A stretch of 64,000 nucleotides of DNA from Myxococcota bacterium (GCA_963169045.1 CAUJDF010000070.1:124001-188000), one strand, 5' to 3'; counted from the first letter of the stretch, positions 7,749 to 18,284 are shown. Notes: a model not told the origin generated them from the letters alone. Numbers and translations are program-made.

Positions 7749-7824
7749 AGCCACACCTTGCGCAAGAAAACGCCCACTGCTACGGAGGGGCATCGATTCC
7801 GCTGCCCGACAAGGAGCGCGCAAG

Positions 7825-9203
7825 ATGATGAAGGGCGCCGTCGCGGACGTGACCGAGGCGATCGGTCACACGCCGCTGGTCAAGCTGAACCGCATGGCCG
7901 CCGGCCTGAAGGCCGACATCTACTGCAAGCTCGAGTACATGAACCCGGGCGGCTCCATGAAGGACCGCATCGCGGTCAACATGATCCGCGAGGCCGAGAA
8001 GCGCGGCGAGCTCAAGCCGGGCGGCACCATCGTCGAGGCGACGTCGGGCAACACCGGCATGGGCCTGGCGATGGTCTCGACGCTGCGCGGCTACAAGTGC
8101 GTCTTCGTGATGCCCGACAAGCAGTCCATGGAGAAGGTGAAGGCCCTGCGCGCCGCCGGCGCCAAGGTGGTCATCACCCCCACCGACGTCGAGCCCGAGG
8201 ATCCGCGCAGCTACTACTCGGTGGCGAAGCGCATCGCGAACGAGACGCCGAACTGCTTCTACGCCAACCAGTACCACAATCAAGACAACACCCAGGCCCA
8301 CTACAAGTCGACCGGCCCCGAGCTCTGGGAACAGACCGGCGGCGAGATCGATGTGTTCGTGGCCGGCCTCGGCACCGGCGGCACCATCACCGGCACCGGC
8401 ACCTATCTGAAGGAGATGAAGCCTTCGGTGCAGCTGGTCGGCGTCGACGTGAAGGGCTCGGTCTACTACGACTTCTGGAAGAACGGCACCCTCGTCCCGC
8501 CGCACTCCTACAAGGTCGAAGGCATCGGCGAGGACTTCTTCCCGAGCACGATCAACCTGTCGATCATCGACGACATCGTGCAGTTCGGCGACAAGGAGTG
8601 CTTCCATGCCACGCGCCAGCTCGCGCGGCAGGAAGGCATCTTCACCGGCGGCTCCGGCGGCGCGGCGGTGCTCGGCGCCATCCGCTACGCCGAGAAGATC
8701 GATCGCCCCGCGAACATCGTGGTGCTCGTGCCCGACAGCGCCGCGCGCTACCTCAACAAGGTCTTCGACGACGAGTGGATGCGCGAGCACGGCTTCCTCG
8801 ACCCCGAGGAGGCGCTCGGCACCATCCGCGACCTGCTCGGCAACAAGCCGCCCGTCGTCTACACGGTGCAGCGCACGGCCAAGGTCCGCGACGTCGTCGG
8901 CATGATGAAGGAGCGCGGCATCAGCCAGGTGCCGGTGATGGACGGCCACCAGCTCGTCGGCCTCGTCAACGAGTCCGGTCTGTTGCAGCACCTGCTCGAG
9001 AAGGGCGCCGAGGCGCTCGAGGCGCCGGTGTCGGGCGTGGTCAGCGATGCCTTCGAGGTCGCCGATCCCGACGCACCCGTCGGTCTGTTCAATCACATCT
9101 TCAGCAAGGGCAAGGTGATCGTGGTGTGGGAGCGCGGCGAGGTCCGCGGCCTCATCACCAAGATCGACGTCATCGACTACCTCGCGCACCGCCGGGTGAC
9201 CCC

Positions 9204-9207
<4 letters not shown>
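7825..9207 (+). CDS. cbs: Cystathionine beta-synthase with CBS domain pair
   Basis: The 460-residue protein has a fold-type II PLP catalytic domain, with Lys46 in GGSMKDR as the Schiff-base lysine, the TSGNTGMGLA phosphate/substrate loop and the Gly-rich GLGTGGTITGTG PLP-phosphate loop. A C-terminal pair of CBS domains (about residues 340-455) follows. It condenses homocysteine with serine to give cystathionine. The CBS pair in animal enzymes binds S-adenosylmethionine; whether it does so here is not shown. There is no N-terminal haem-binding extension. The start codon follows AAGGAG. It overlaps the next gene by four bases. Confidence 0.93.
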
Positions 9208-10351
<1,144 letters not shown>

Positions 10352-10352
<1 letters not shown>

Positions 10353-10771
10353 TGACCCGCCTGGCCGCGGCCGACGGCGCGCTGCTCGTGCAGCCGGCGC
10401 GCCCGCCGGTGCGCGGTCTGACGATCGCCCTCCTCGCCTTCTGCGCCGCGACCGCCTGGACGCTGCTGCTGGCCGAATACATCTTCGGCCCCGTCGGCAT
10501 GTATCTCACCGCGCGCGGCGCCTGGGTGCGGCTGCGTGGCATGCTCCCGCTGCGTCTGTCGACCCACGAGGGCGCGCTCGTCGTCCGGCGCGGCCCGCTG
10601 CCCGCGCGGCGCGTGCGCGTCCGCTCGGTCCAGCTCCGCCCCCGACGGGGCGGCGTCGACTGTGCCGTCGAGACCGCCTTCGACTCGATGCCGCTCGCCC
10701 GCGGCCTGTCTCCCGAGGAAGCGCAGCGCCTCGCCGACTGGATCAACACTCAGGTCTCGCTCGCCGCGTAG
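10352..10771 (+). CDS. Small membrane protein, third gene of the transsulfuration operon
   Basis: The ATG overlaps the preceding stop by one base (TGATG), so it is probably translationally coupled. The 139-residue protein has a hydrophobic segment at about residues 24-50 (LTIALLAFCAATAWTLLLAE), then a basic, beta-rich region and a short C-terminal helix. It has no recognised family. Its 3' end overlaps the convergent desaturase gene by 22 bases. Confidence 0.65.
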
Positions 10772-11730
10772 CGATTGGCCCGCGCGACGGTGCCGCCATC
10801 GTTCACGCGCACGCCCGCCTTCTCCATCGCCGCATGCGCGGCTCGAGCGACCATCTGGCGCAGGTAGAACGGCTGGTCGACCACGAAGTGGTGGATGATG
10901 TGCGTCGATCCGAAGTTGAAACAGAACAGCTGCAGCGGCCACAGCGCCGGATGCCGCAGGATCTGGTTCTGAAAGAACACATCGTTGGCCGGGATGTCGC
11001 CGTAGTAGTGGCTGAACGACGACATGATGACGATGCAGCTCTGACGCAGCAGGTTCGGCGCCACCCACAGCACGAAGGCAGCTGCCGCGGCCGTCGACGC
11101 CCACGCCGGATACACCCCGGCCATCACCCCGAGGCCGAGCGACGCCGCGTACACGTGGCAGATGAGCGCCAGCACCACGAACGCCGGCAGCGACGGTCGG
11201 AACATCGCCAGGATGTCGAAGTCGCGGTTGTCGCGGGCGAGCGCCGGCGTGGTCGCCACTGCGCCGAGCGGATGGAACGTCACGAACAGCCGCCGCGGCC
11301 CGAGCGGCAACCCCAGGCCGATCATGCGCTCCTCGAAGTCGGCCGCCTGCCCGCTCTCCCGGTGATGCCGCAGGTGGATCTCGCGCCGCTTCCACGGGCT
11401 GATGCTGAGCTTGGCGAGCCAGATGCCGAAGAACATCGCGTCCTGCACCCACGGCCGCTTGCGGAAGTACAGCCCGTGGATCAGGTCGTGCTCGAGCTCG
11501 TGCAGGATGGACATCGGCAGCGCCATCAGCGGCACCGCCGCCCACCACGGCAGCGCCCCGAGCACGAACGCCGCCGCCACCGCCGCCATCGCCGCGTAGC
11601 TGCCGGCGAAGCACGCCATGCCGAGCGCGTCCTGGCGCTCGAGCCACCGGAACCGAGCACGCAGGCGCCGGTCCTCGTCGCGGATGGCCCGGTTGATGCC
11701 GCGGATGCGTTCGCGCGTCGACGTGTCCAT
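10750..11730 (-). CDS. Membrane fatty acid desaturase/hydroxylase-family protein
   Basis: This 326-residue integral membrane protein has the three histidine boxes of the di-iron desaturase superfamily: HELEHDLIH, HLRHH and HIIHH. Hydrophobic helices lie on both sides of the first box (AVAAAFVLGALPWWAAVPLM) and before the third. Such enzymes insert double bonds or hydroxyls into acyl chains or carotenoid-like substrates, using oxygen. The exact substrate is not readable. The length fits the family. Confidence 0.87.
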   Translation of the reverse strand: MDTSTRERIRGINRAIRDEDRRLRARFRWLERQDALGMACFAGSYAAMAAVAAAFVLGALPWWAAVPLMALPMSILHELEHDLIHGLYFRKRPWVQDAMFFGIWLAKLSISPWKRREIHLRHHRESGQAADFEERMIGLGLPLGPRRLFVTFHPLGAVATTPALARDNRDFDILAMFRPSLPAFVVLALICHVYAASLGLGVMAGVYPAWASTAAAAAFVLWVAPNLLRQSCIVIMSSFSHYYGDIPANDVFFQNQILRHPALWPLQLFCFNFGSTHIIHHFVVDQPFYLRQMVARAAHAAMEKAGVRVNDGGTVARANRYAASET

Positions 11731-11792
11731 GCACGACCCCCTGGCCCGCGACGATACACCAGTCTGCTATCGTCCGCCGACACGGAGGTGCC

Positions 11793-12242
11793 ATGACTTC
11801 GCTGCTCGCCGTCCTGATGCTCGCCGCGCCGCCCGTCGGCGACGATCCCGCCGCCGTGCTCGACGATTTCCACGAGGCCGCCGCGAAGGCCGACGAGGAT
11901 CGTTACTTCGGCCTCTTCGCCCCGGAGGGCGTCTTCGTCGGCACCGATGCCACCGAGGTGTGGACGGTCGAGGCGTTCCGCGCATACGCGCACCCGCACT
12001 TCTCCAAGGGCCGCGGCTGGACCTACGTCCCCGACAAGACGGCGCGGCGCGTCGAGGTCCGCGGCGACGTGGCCTGGTTCTACGAACCGCTCGCCCACGA
12101 GAAGTACGGGGCGCTGCGCGGGTCGGGGACGCTCGTGCGCCGGGACGGGCGCTGGCGGATCGCCCAGTACGTCCTCAGCTTCGCCGTGCCGAACGACGCC
12201 GCCGGCGACGTGGTCGATCGCCTGCGCAAGTCCTCGAAGTAA
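11793..12242 (+). CDS. Exported SnoaL/NTF2-like protein
   Basis: The start follows GGAGGTGCC. A short hydrophobic leader (MTSLLAVLMLAAPPVG) suggests export. The rest is a cone-shaped NTF2-like domain of about 125 residues, similar to SnoaL/DUF4440 proteins: AVLDDFHEAAAKADEDRYF at the start and the strand pattern GTLVRRDGRWRIAQYVLSF at the end. Such domains bind small ligands or act as enzymes; the ligand is unknown here. Confidence 0.8.
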   Translation: MTSLLAVLMLAAPPVGDDPAAVLDDFHEAAAKADEDRYFGLFAPEGVFVGTDATEVWTVEAFRAYAHPHFSKGRGWTYVPDKTARRVEVRGDVAWFYEPLAHEKYGALRGSGTLVRRDGRWRIAQYVLSFAVPNDAAGDVVDRLRKSSK

Positions 12243-12252
12243 GAGCGGATCT

Positions 12253-12268
12253 GGCACGGTCGATGCTC
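12253..12268 (+). promoter_or_regulatory. Sigma-54 (-24/-12) promoter of the DsrE-like gene
   Basis: TGGCACGGTCGATGCT matches TGGCACG-N4-TTGC(A/T) at all but one conserved position and keeps GG-N10-GC. It lies in the 87-base gap after the SnoaL-like gene, and transcription would start near 12280, about 50 bases before the ATG at 12330. Confidence 0.65.
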
Positions 12269-12329
12269 CTCCCTCGGGGTGGCTTCGAGAGCGGGGCGAC
12301 ATGCCACGCCCCGCGCGAAAGGAGACACC

Positions 12330-12929
12330 ATGAAGACGCTCATCGCCGTGGCCGCGGCCCTCCTCCTCGTCGGCGGCGCCGCCGCCCAGGGCCGGGCCCC
12401 CGCCCCGGGTCAGCCGGCGCCCGCCCAGGGCGCGCAGGCGCCGCTCGCCCCGCCGCAGCAGATGCAGCCCGCGCAGCAGGGCCAGAAGACGGCCGCCGTG
12501 GTCGTCCACCTCACCGAGTTCGGCAGCGACCTCCACCGGGTGCAGATGGCGCTCAGCACGGCCAGCGCGCTCCAGGCCCGCGGCACGCCCGTGACCCTGC
12601 TCCTCGACGTGAACGGCGTCCACCTGGCCGACCGCGGCACGCCGCTCGACATGGCGCAGCTGCACGTGGGCGGCGGCCTGACGGTCGCGCAGGGCCAGGG
12701 GGCCCCACAGGACGAGATCCAGCCGGTCGTCGGCGGCGGCTCGACCGCGAACACCCTCGAGAGCCTCTACCAGCAGTTCGTGTCCGGCGGCGGTCAGGTG
12801 ATCGTCCGCCAGCACTGCGCGTCGATGGCCGGCATCGACCGCGGCGCCCTGCGCCAGGGCGCGCGGCTCGTGAATGACCGCGAGATCGCCGACGTCCTCG
12901 CAGGCGCCAACCGGGTGATCGACTACTGA
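12330..12929 (+). CDS. Secreted DsrE/DsrF-like protein
   Basis: The ATG follows AAAGGAGA. The 199-residue product has a signal peptide (MKTLIAVAAALLLVGGAAAQ), then a Pro/Ala/Gln-rich linker of about 35 residues, then a DsrE-like alpha/beta domain (VVVHLTEFGSDLHRVQMALS). A loop with one Cys (IVRQHCASMAG) lies where DsrE-like proteins often hold a sulfur-handling or ligand residue. The function is probably periplasmic and small-molecule related, but unproven. A sigma-54 element lies 62-77 bases upstream. Confidence 0.78.
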   Translation: MKTLIAVAAALLLVGGAAAQGRAPAPGQPAPAQGAQAPLAPPQQMQPAQQGQKTAAVVVHLTEFGSDLHRVQMALSTASALQARGTPVTLLLDVNGVHLADRGTPLDMAQLHVGGGLTVAQGQGAPQDEIQPVVGGGSTANTLESLYQQFVSGGGQVIVRQHCASMAGIDRGALRQGARLVNDREIADVLAGANRVIDY

Positions 12930-12942
12930 CGCCGCGCGTGGG

Positions 12943-12955
12943 GGGCGTTCCGCCC
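12943..12955 (+). terminator. Possible short terminator hairpin
   Basis: GGGCG-TTC-CGCCC forms a perfect five-pair stem 14 bases after the DsrE-like stop and is followed by GACCTTT. The stem is short and the T-run weak, so this is only a candidate. A TTTACA (12960-12965) and TATTCC (12984-12989) pair with an 18-base gap lies just downstream and could be a housekeeping promoter for the next gene. Confidence 0.3.
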
Positions 12956-13020
12956 GACCTTTACAGGCTCGGCGTCCCGGGGGTATTCCTCCGGACCGGC
13001 GGAACGAGGGAGACGGAACC

Positions 13021-14274
13021 ATGAGGATGATCGCGAGCCTGGTCACGCTGACGCTGGGGATGGGGTGCGCCGAACGGGAGGCCGAGGCGGTGCCGAAGCC
13101 GGCGCCGGCGACGGCGGCGCAGCAGGCGCCGGCGTCCGCCGCGCCCGAGGCCCCGGCCACGGCGGCCCCACCGGCGTCGACCGCCCCGGCGGCCGCCGGC
13201 AAGCGCGTCTCCATCGCGCTCGAGCTCTCGGCCGACGACCAGGCGCGCGCCGCGGATCTCGCCGCCGAGGTGAAGGGCGCCACGTTCGGCGGCGGCCCCG
13301 GCATCGTCCGCGATCCCGAGAACTTCCCGCTCTTCGTGTGGCTCGCCGCCACCAGCCCCAACGACAACGTGGTCGCAGCCTCGCTGCAGGCCCTCACGCG
13401 CGCCATCAAGCCGGTCGTCGACGCCGACTACCGCCTGCTCGTGAAGACGTACCTCGCGGCGAAGCCCGCCCCGCTCGTCGGCGGCGCGCTCGTGGCCACG
13501 CGCCCCCTGCTCGCCGCCGATCCGCCCGACGAGGAGATCCTCGCGGCGGTCGTGCGCATCGCGAAGGACCACGAGATGCCGCAGGCGCGCGTCCTCGCCA
13601 TCCGCCAGCTCAACTCGGTCAAGGCCTTCCAGCTGCCCAAGCCGCAGCCCGGCAACACCAAGGAGCGCGTGGTCGAGGCGCTGCTCGACGCCGCCGACGA
13701 CCCGATCGAGTACGTGGCCGCCGGCGCGCTCATGCGCCTCGCCGGCGCCGCCTACGCCGAAATGCCGAAGCGGGACGCGGCCTTCGCGATCGCCCAGAAG
13801 CAGGCGGCCCACAAGGACGCCGCCGTCCGCGGCCGCGCACTGCAGCTCGCCGCGCGCCTCGCGAAGGCGCCCGAGGAGAAGGCCGCCGTCGGCGCCCTCG
13901 CCGAGGCCGCCCTGACCGACGCCGATCCGTTCGTGCGCTCGATGGCCGCCGAGGCCGTCGGTCAGACCGGCCGCCTCGCGGCGCTGCCGAAGCTCGTCGC
14001 CCTCGTCGACGACACGGCCGAGAACGTCCACCGCCGCGACGGCGTCACCTCGCTGACCGGCGAGCCGCTCGAGATGGCCCACGACGGCTCCCCCGGCCGC
14101 CGCGTCGACGACGCCGCGCTCATCGCCCTGCAGAAGCTCACGCGCGACCAGGGCGCCAGGGCGTTCAAGCCGGGCACCATCCGCGCCAACGACCTCGCGT
14201 CCGACCTGCCCAAGGCCGCCGAAGCGGCCAAGGCCTGGTTCGCGAAGCACGGCAAGGCGCTCAGCGCGAAGTGA
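13021..14274 (+). CDS. HEAT-repeat lipoprotein
   Basis: The 417-residue protein begins with a hydrophobic signal ending LGMGC, a slightly atypical lipobox. An Ala/Pro-rich tether of about 45 residues follows. The rest is helical with HEAT-like repeats (FVRSMAAEAVGQTGRLAALP, then KLVALVD). HEAT arrays form curved scaffolds for protein binding. The start follows GAGGGAGA. Its 3' end overlaps the convergent oxidase gene by 14 bases. Confidence 0.78.
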   Translation: MRMIASLVTLTLGMGCAEREAEAVPKPAPATAAQQAPASAAPEAPATAAPPASTAPAAAGKRVSIALELSADDQARAADLAAEVKGATFGGGPGIVRDPENFPLFVWLAATSPNDNVVAASLQALTRAIKPVVDADYRLLVKTYLAAKPAPLVGGALVATRPLLAADPPDEEILAAVVRIAKDHEMPQARVLAIRQLNSVKAFQLPKPQPGNTKERVVEALLDAADDPIEYVAAGALMRLAGAAYAEMPKRDAAFAIAQKQAAHKDAAVRGRALQLAARLAKAPEEKAAVGALAEAALTDADPFVRSMAAEAVGQTGRLAALPKLVALVDDTAENVHRRDGVTSLTGEPLEMAHDGSPGRRVDDAALIALQKLTRDQGARAFKPGTIRANDLASDLPKAAEAAKAWFAKHGKALSAK

Positions 14275-15688
14275 CCCTCAGGTGCGCCATCATGCCGATG
14301 TCGGCGTGCTCGAGGATGTGACAGTGGAACATCCACTCGCCGGGCCGGTCGTCGAAGTGCACCGCCAGCCGTAGCGTCTCCCCGTGCGGCACGTTCACCG
14401 TGTCGTGCCACTCGGGCAGCGCCCGCCCGTCCTCGCCGAGCACCTGATAGAAGAAGCCGTGCAGGTGGAACGGGTGGGACGCCTCCGTCGTGTTCTCGAC
14501 CGTCCAGATCTGTGTCTCGCCGACCATGCCGTGAATCATGGCATGGTGCGCCTGACCGTTGATGCCCATCTCGAGCTTGCCGTCGACGGTCTCTTCGGTG
14601 AGCTGGATGGTCTGCGGCGTCGCGCCCTCGAGGTCGAGCGGCTCGATGTCGCGCAGCCGCTCGGGCAACGGCGCAGCGGCGGCGGCGGGCCCCTCGACGA
14701 AGCGGACGCGGAAGAAGTCCTCGGGCTCGCGGCGGTCCGTCCAGTGGCCGCGGTCGAACGCCAGCCATTGGATGAGCGTCTCTTCGCCGGGCGTGCCATG
14801 CGGCACCCAGACGAGGTCGATGCGTTGCCCGGGCACGAGCACGATGTCGCCGATGGGCCGCGGCGCCTCGAGCAGCCCCCCGTCGCCGCCCACCTGGATC
14901 ATCTGTCCGGGCAGGCGGAAGCGGAAGTAGCGGGCGTTCGCGGCGTTGACGAGGCGCAGCCGCAGCGCCGCACCGACGGGCGCCTCGATCGTGGGCATCG
15001 GCCGGCCGTTGACGAGCAGCACCTGCCCCTCGCGGCCGAAGATGTCGCCGAAGTGGCCGCCCGCGTCGTCGGGCGCGAGCGTGCCGTCCTCGTTGAGCAG
15101 CACGTCGTCGATCACGGCCACGAGCTCGTCGCCGAGCGCCGGCTCCGCGGGGTCGCGCACGACGAGCGCGCCGTACAGGCCGCGGCCCACCTGCACCCCG
15201 GAGCGCAGGTGCGGGTGGTACCAGTACGTGCCGGCGTCGGGGACCGTGAACTCGTAGTCGAACGTGCCGCCGGGCGGGACGGGCGTCTGCACGCGCTCGG
15301 TGCCGTCCATCGCCGCCGGGACGCGGATGCCGTGCCAGTGGATCGTGGTCGGCTCGGGCAGGTGGTTCGTGAAGTGCACCTTGAGGGTGTCGCCGACGTT
15401 GACCTCGATCATCGGCCCCGGCAGGCCGCCGTCGTAGGTCCACAGCTCGGCGGGCTTCCCGGGGAGCAGCTCGACGGTGGCGACGCGCGCCTCGAGGTTC
15501 ACCTCGACGACGCGCGGATCGGGATCGAGATCGACGGCGCGCCTAGGCCGGACGGCCTCCGCCCAGTCGCGGGGCGGGCCTCCGTCCGGCGCGAGGGCGT
15601 CGGGCGCGGGCCCGGCGTCGGCGGCGGGCTCGGACTCGGGGCTCGCCGAGCACGCGGCGAGGAAACAAACGAAGAGGACGACGCGCAT
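14261..15688 (-). CDS. Multicopper oxidase lipoprotein
   Basis: This 475-residue protein has a lipobox signal (VLFVCFLAAC) and a short PDA-type linker, then three cupredoxin domains. All four copper motifs are visible: HWHG, HPHL, HPFHLHG and HCHILEHADIGM. The cysteine of the last motif is the type 1 copper ligand. Substrates may be metal ions, phenols or others; the sequence does not show which. It is a cell-surface laccase/CueO-like enzyme tethered by lipid. Confidence 0.92.
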   Translation of the reverse strand: MRVVLFVCFLAACSASPESEPAADAGPAPDALAPDGGPPRDWAEAVRPRRAVDLDPDPRVVEVNLEARVATVELLPGKPAELWTYDGGLPGPMIEVNVGDTLKVHFTNHLPEPTTIHWHGIRVPAAMDGTERVQTPVPPGGTFDYEFTVPDAGTYWYHPHLRSGVQVGRGLYGALVVRDPAEPALGDELVAVIDDVLLNEDGTLAPDDAGGHFGDIFGREGQVLLVNGRPMPTIEAPVGAALRLRLVNAANARYFRFRLPGQMIQVGGDGGLLEAPRPIGDIVLVPGQRIDLVWVPHGTPGEETLIQWLAFDRGHWTDRREPEDFFRVRFVEGPAAAAAPLPERLRDIEPLDLEGATPQTIQLTEETVDGKLEMGINGQAHHAMIHGMVGETQIWTVENTTEASHPFHLHGFFYQVLGEDGRALPEWHDTVNVPHGETLRLAVHFDDRPGEWMFHCHILEHADIGMMAHLRVTSR

Positions 15689-15737
15689 CCCGCCCAGGAT
15701 GCCGTCCGCTCCCCGGGGGATCCATCCGCCGGACGGC

Positions 15738-16421
15738 CTACCGGCGCCACCAGAGGCCGGTGCACTCCGGCACCCGCGCCCAGCCCTCGGCGCGGACGCG
15801 CGCGGCGAACGGCGCGCCGAAGAAGGCGCCGGTGACCGCCGCGGCCTCCTCGACGCTGGCGAAAGCGTAGTCGGTCCGCAGACTTTCGCGACGGAGACCC
15901 CGCGCCTCCTCGAGCCAGGCGAAGTACTCGGCGAGCGCGGGGGTCGGCGCCCGCGGCGTCTCGAACCCGGTGCCGAGCGTCTCGACCACCACGAGCGTGC
16001 CGCCGGGGCGCAGCGCGCGGGCCATCTCGTCGAGCGCGCGGCCGACCTCGTCGCGCCACGTCTCGGGATGCCAGGAGCGGAAGTGTCCGAACACCCAGCC
16101 GGCGATCGCGAGGTCGGCCCAGCCGTCGGCCACCGGCAGCGCGCGGGCGTCGGCCTCGCCGAGCGTGAAGGCGCCCGCCGCGCTCGCGAGGCGTCGCCGT
16201 GCCACCGCCAGCATCGCCGGCGCGCGATCGAACGCCGTCACCCGGGCGCCCGCCGCCACGAGCTGCCGCGTGATGCGCCCCGTCCCGCAGCCCACCTCGA
16301 GCACGTCGCCGAGCGTCGCCACGCGCGCGATCGCCGGCAGCAGCGCGCCGTCGCAGTCCTCGGCCGCCACGAGCCGGTCGTAGTCCTCGGCGCCGTCCCG
16401 ATAGATCGCCTCGTAGTCCAT
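15738..16421 (-). CDS. Class I SAM-dependent methyltransferase
   Basis: Starting from the ATG at 16421, the 227-residue product has the canonical Rossmann methyltransferase fold. Motif I is VLEVGCGTGRITRQL near residue 40, an acidic residue ends strand 2 (VTAFDRAP), and motif IV is ADLAIAGWVFGHF. A motif RPGGTLVVVETLG follows. The substrate is unknown. Longer upstream reading would add a leader with no support. It lies 49 bases downstream of the multicopper oxidase on the same strand. Confidence 0.85.
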   Translation of the reverse strand: MDYEAIYRDGAEDYDRLVAAEDCDGALLPAIARVATLGDVLEVGCGTGRITRQLVAAGARVTAFDRAPAMLAVARRRLASAAGAFTLGEADARALPVADGWADLAIAGWVFGHFRSWHPETWRDEVGRALDEMARALRPGGTLVVVETLGTGFETPRAPTPALAEYFAWLEEARGLRRESLRTDYAFASVEEAAAVTGAFFGAPFAARVRAEGWARVPECTGLWWRR

Positions 16422-16611
16422 GCGCGGCACGATACGCGGCCGACCGGGCGAAGTGTCACGAACGTGTCGACGCGCGGACTTCCTGCGCGCTCTGCGTTTC
16501 GCCGCGAGCCGGCGCCGCTGGCGCCACCGCGCCGGAAGCGCAGCGCCGCGTCGACACCCCCTTGCGGACCGGCCCGGACGCCGGGCAGCATGCGCAGCAG
16601 GGAGGTGAGAC

Positions 16612-17367
16612 ATGGGCATGGGGCAGTTGCCGCGGACGGCAGAGACACGCGAGAAGCTGACGCGATTCCAGCGATTCCTGGTGAACGTGACCGAAGACGA
16701 CGTCGCGCCCATCGCCGCGCAGCACGGGTATGACGCCGTGGAGCACCGCGAGGGGTGGCTCCTCTGGGAGACGGCGGCCGGCACCCGGCGTCCCTTCGAT
16801 CACTTCCTCGCCGCCGAGCTCCGCCGCGCCACCGTCGGCGCGGAGTCGGCGACGCTGGCGCGCATCCGGGCGCTCGACACGTTCGAGAACACGTGGTTCC
16901 CCCGCGTGCGCAGCGGCATCCGCCGCTTCATCGAGCCGGCGCAGTGCGAAGCCTTCGAGCGCGCCTTCTTCGCCGACATGCCGCAGCAGCCCGAGGGCCC
17001 GGCGGTGGTCGCCTCCGTGGACCGCCTGCTCGGCCGCCTCGAGTCGCTGCGGCAGAGCGACGTGCCGGGCGCGGCCGACCTGTGGCGTTCGCTGCAGAAG
17101 AAGGGCCTCACCGGCGAGGCGCTCGCGCAGACGGCGGCGCTCGTGGCCGCGGCGAAGGCGGGCGCGGTCGCGGAGGCGCCCGCGCCGGACGCCGAGCAGA
17201 TCCGCCGCGACGGCGAGGCGCAGGCCGCGGCGTTCGACAAGCTCGTCCTGTGGTTCAACGACTGGGCGGAGACGCTGCGGCCGGCGCTGTCCTATCACCA
17301 GCAGGTGCGGCTCGGACTGCGGCGCCGCAAGGGCGGACCGAAGGCCGAGGGGCCCGACGAGGCGTGA
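16612..17367 (+). CDS. Soluble helical protein of unknown function
   Basis: The 251-residue product starts after GGGAGGTGAGAC. It has no signal or membrane segment and is mostly alpha-helical, with an Ala-rich stretch at about residues 180-205 and a basic C-terminus (GLRRRKGGPKAEG). Aromatic-rich helices (HREGWLLWETAAG, LVLWFNDWAETLRPAL) give it a real-protein look, and codon use matches its neighbours. I do not recognise the family. Confidence 0.7.
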   Translation: MGMGQLPRTAETREKLTRFQRFLVNVTEDDVAPIAAQHGYDAVEHREGWLLWETAAGTRRPFDHFLAAELRRATVGAESATLARIRALDTFENTWFPRVRSGIRRFIEPAQCEAFERAFFADMPQQPEGPAVVASVDRLLGRLESLRQSDVPGAADLWRSLQKKGLTGEALAQTAALVAAAKAGAVAEAPAPDAEQIRRDGEAQAAAFDKLVLWFNDWAETLRPALSYHQQVRLGLRRRKGGPKAEGPDEA

Positions 17368-17409
17368 CCCGGGTCGCGCGTCGCGCCGCGCGCCCGCCGC
17401 CGGTCGCCG

Positions 17410-17494
17410 GACCCCGCCGGTGACCTCGCCGACCCCGCCGGTGACCTCGCCGGACCCCGCCGGTGACCTCGTCGACCCCGCCGGTGACCTCGCC
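17410..17494. repeat. Four 21-base direct repeats
   Basis: GACCCCGCCGGTGACCTC plus three bases recurs at 17410-17430, 17431-17451, 17453-17473 and 17474-17494. One extra base lies between the second and third copies, which breaks any common frame, so the array is non-coding. It fills much of the 272-base gap between the unknown gene and the HlyIII gene. Confidence 0.85.
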
Positions 17495-17639
17495 GGTGCA
17501 CCCGCGGACGAGCGCCGGTCCGGGCCCTCGAAGGCGAAGGCGCCCGCTTTGACACGACGATGACGGGCGGTGACCGAAACGTGACCCCGGGCGCGAGGGC
17601 GTGGGCGTAGGCTCGGAGCGTCATGATGGAGGAGACGCC

Positions 17640-18284
17640 GTGAGCACCGAGGGAATCGTCGCGTCGCGGGTCAAGCCGCGCCTGCGCGGGGTGTCGCACG
17701 AGATCGCCGCCGCGGCCTTCGCCGTGGCCGGCGTCTGGCTCGTGATCGTCGCGCCGGAGGGCCGCCCGACGATCGCCGCCGCCGTCTACGCGCTGTCCCT
17801 CGTCACGCTGTTCGGGATCAGCGCGCTCTACCACGTGCCGATGTGGGCGCCGGCGCCGCGCGCCTTCCTGCGCCGGGCGGACCACGCGGCGATCTTCGTC
17901 CTGATCGCGGGCACCTACACGCCGGTGTGCCTGCTGGCGTTCGACGGCGCCGCGCTGCTGGCCGCGGTGTGGGGCGTCGCCGCGCTCGGCATCGCGCTCG
18001 AGCTGCTCTGGCCGGCCAAGCCGCGCTGGGTGCTCGCCGCGCTGTGCGTGGCGATGGGCTGGGCGCTGGCGACGCAGTGGGACGCGGTCTCGGCGGGCGT
18101 CGGCGAGGACATGAACCTGATCGCCGCCGGCGGCGTCGCCTATACGCTCGGCGCGGTCGCCTACGCGATGAAGCGGCCCGACCCGTTCCCGCGCGTGTTC
18201 GGATACCACGAGATCTTCCACGCGCTGACCATCGTCGCCGCCATCCTGCACTTCGTCGTGGTCAAGCGCCTCGTCCTCGCCTGA
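17640..18284 (+). CDS. Hemolysin III/PAQR-family membrane protein
   Basis: The GTG start is set by GGAGGAG upstream, giving 214 residues. The protein has about seven membrane helices and the family's metal-binding pattern: SALYHV in the first part, DHAAIFVLIAGTYTP in the middle and GYHEIFHALTIVAAILHF near the end, with three His. Bacterial HlyIII proteins are relatives of adiponectin receptors, and a zinc-dependent hydrolase role is proposed for the superfamily. Haemolysis is not implied. Confidence 0.88.
   Translation: MSTEGIVASRVKPRLRGVSHEIAAAAFAVAGVWLVIVAPEGRPTIAAAVYALSLVTLFGISALYHVPMWAPAPRAFLRRADHAAIFVLIAGTYTPVCLLAFDGAALLAAVWGVAALGIALELLWPAKPRWVLAALCVAMGWALATQWDAVSAGVGEDMNLIAAGGVAYTLGAVAYAMKRPDPFPRVFGYHEIFHALTIVAAILHFVVVKRLVLA

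Noticed and set aside
17410-17494. CRISPR array
   Set aside because: The repeats are head-to-tail with no spacers and no cas gene is present.
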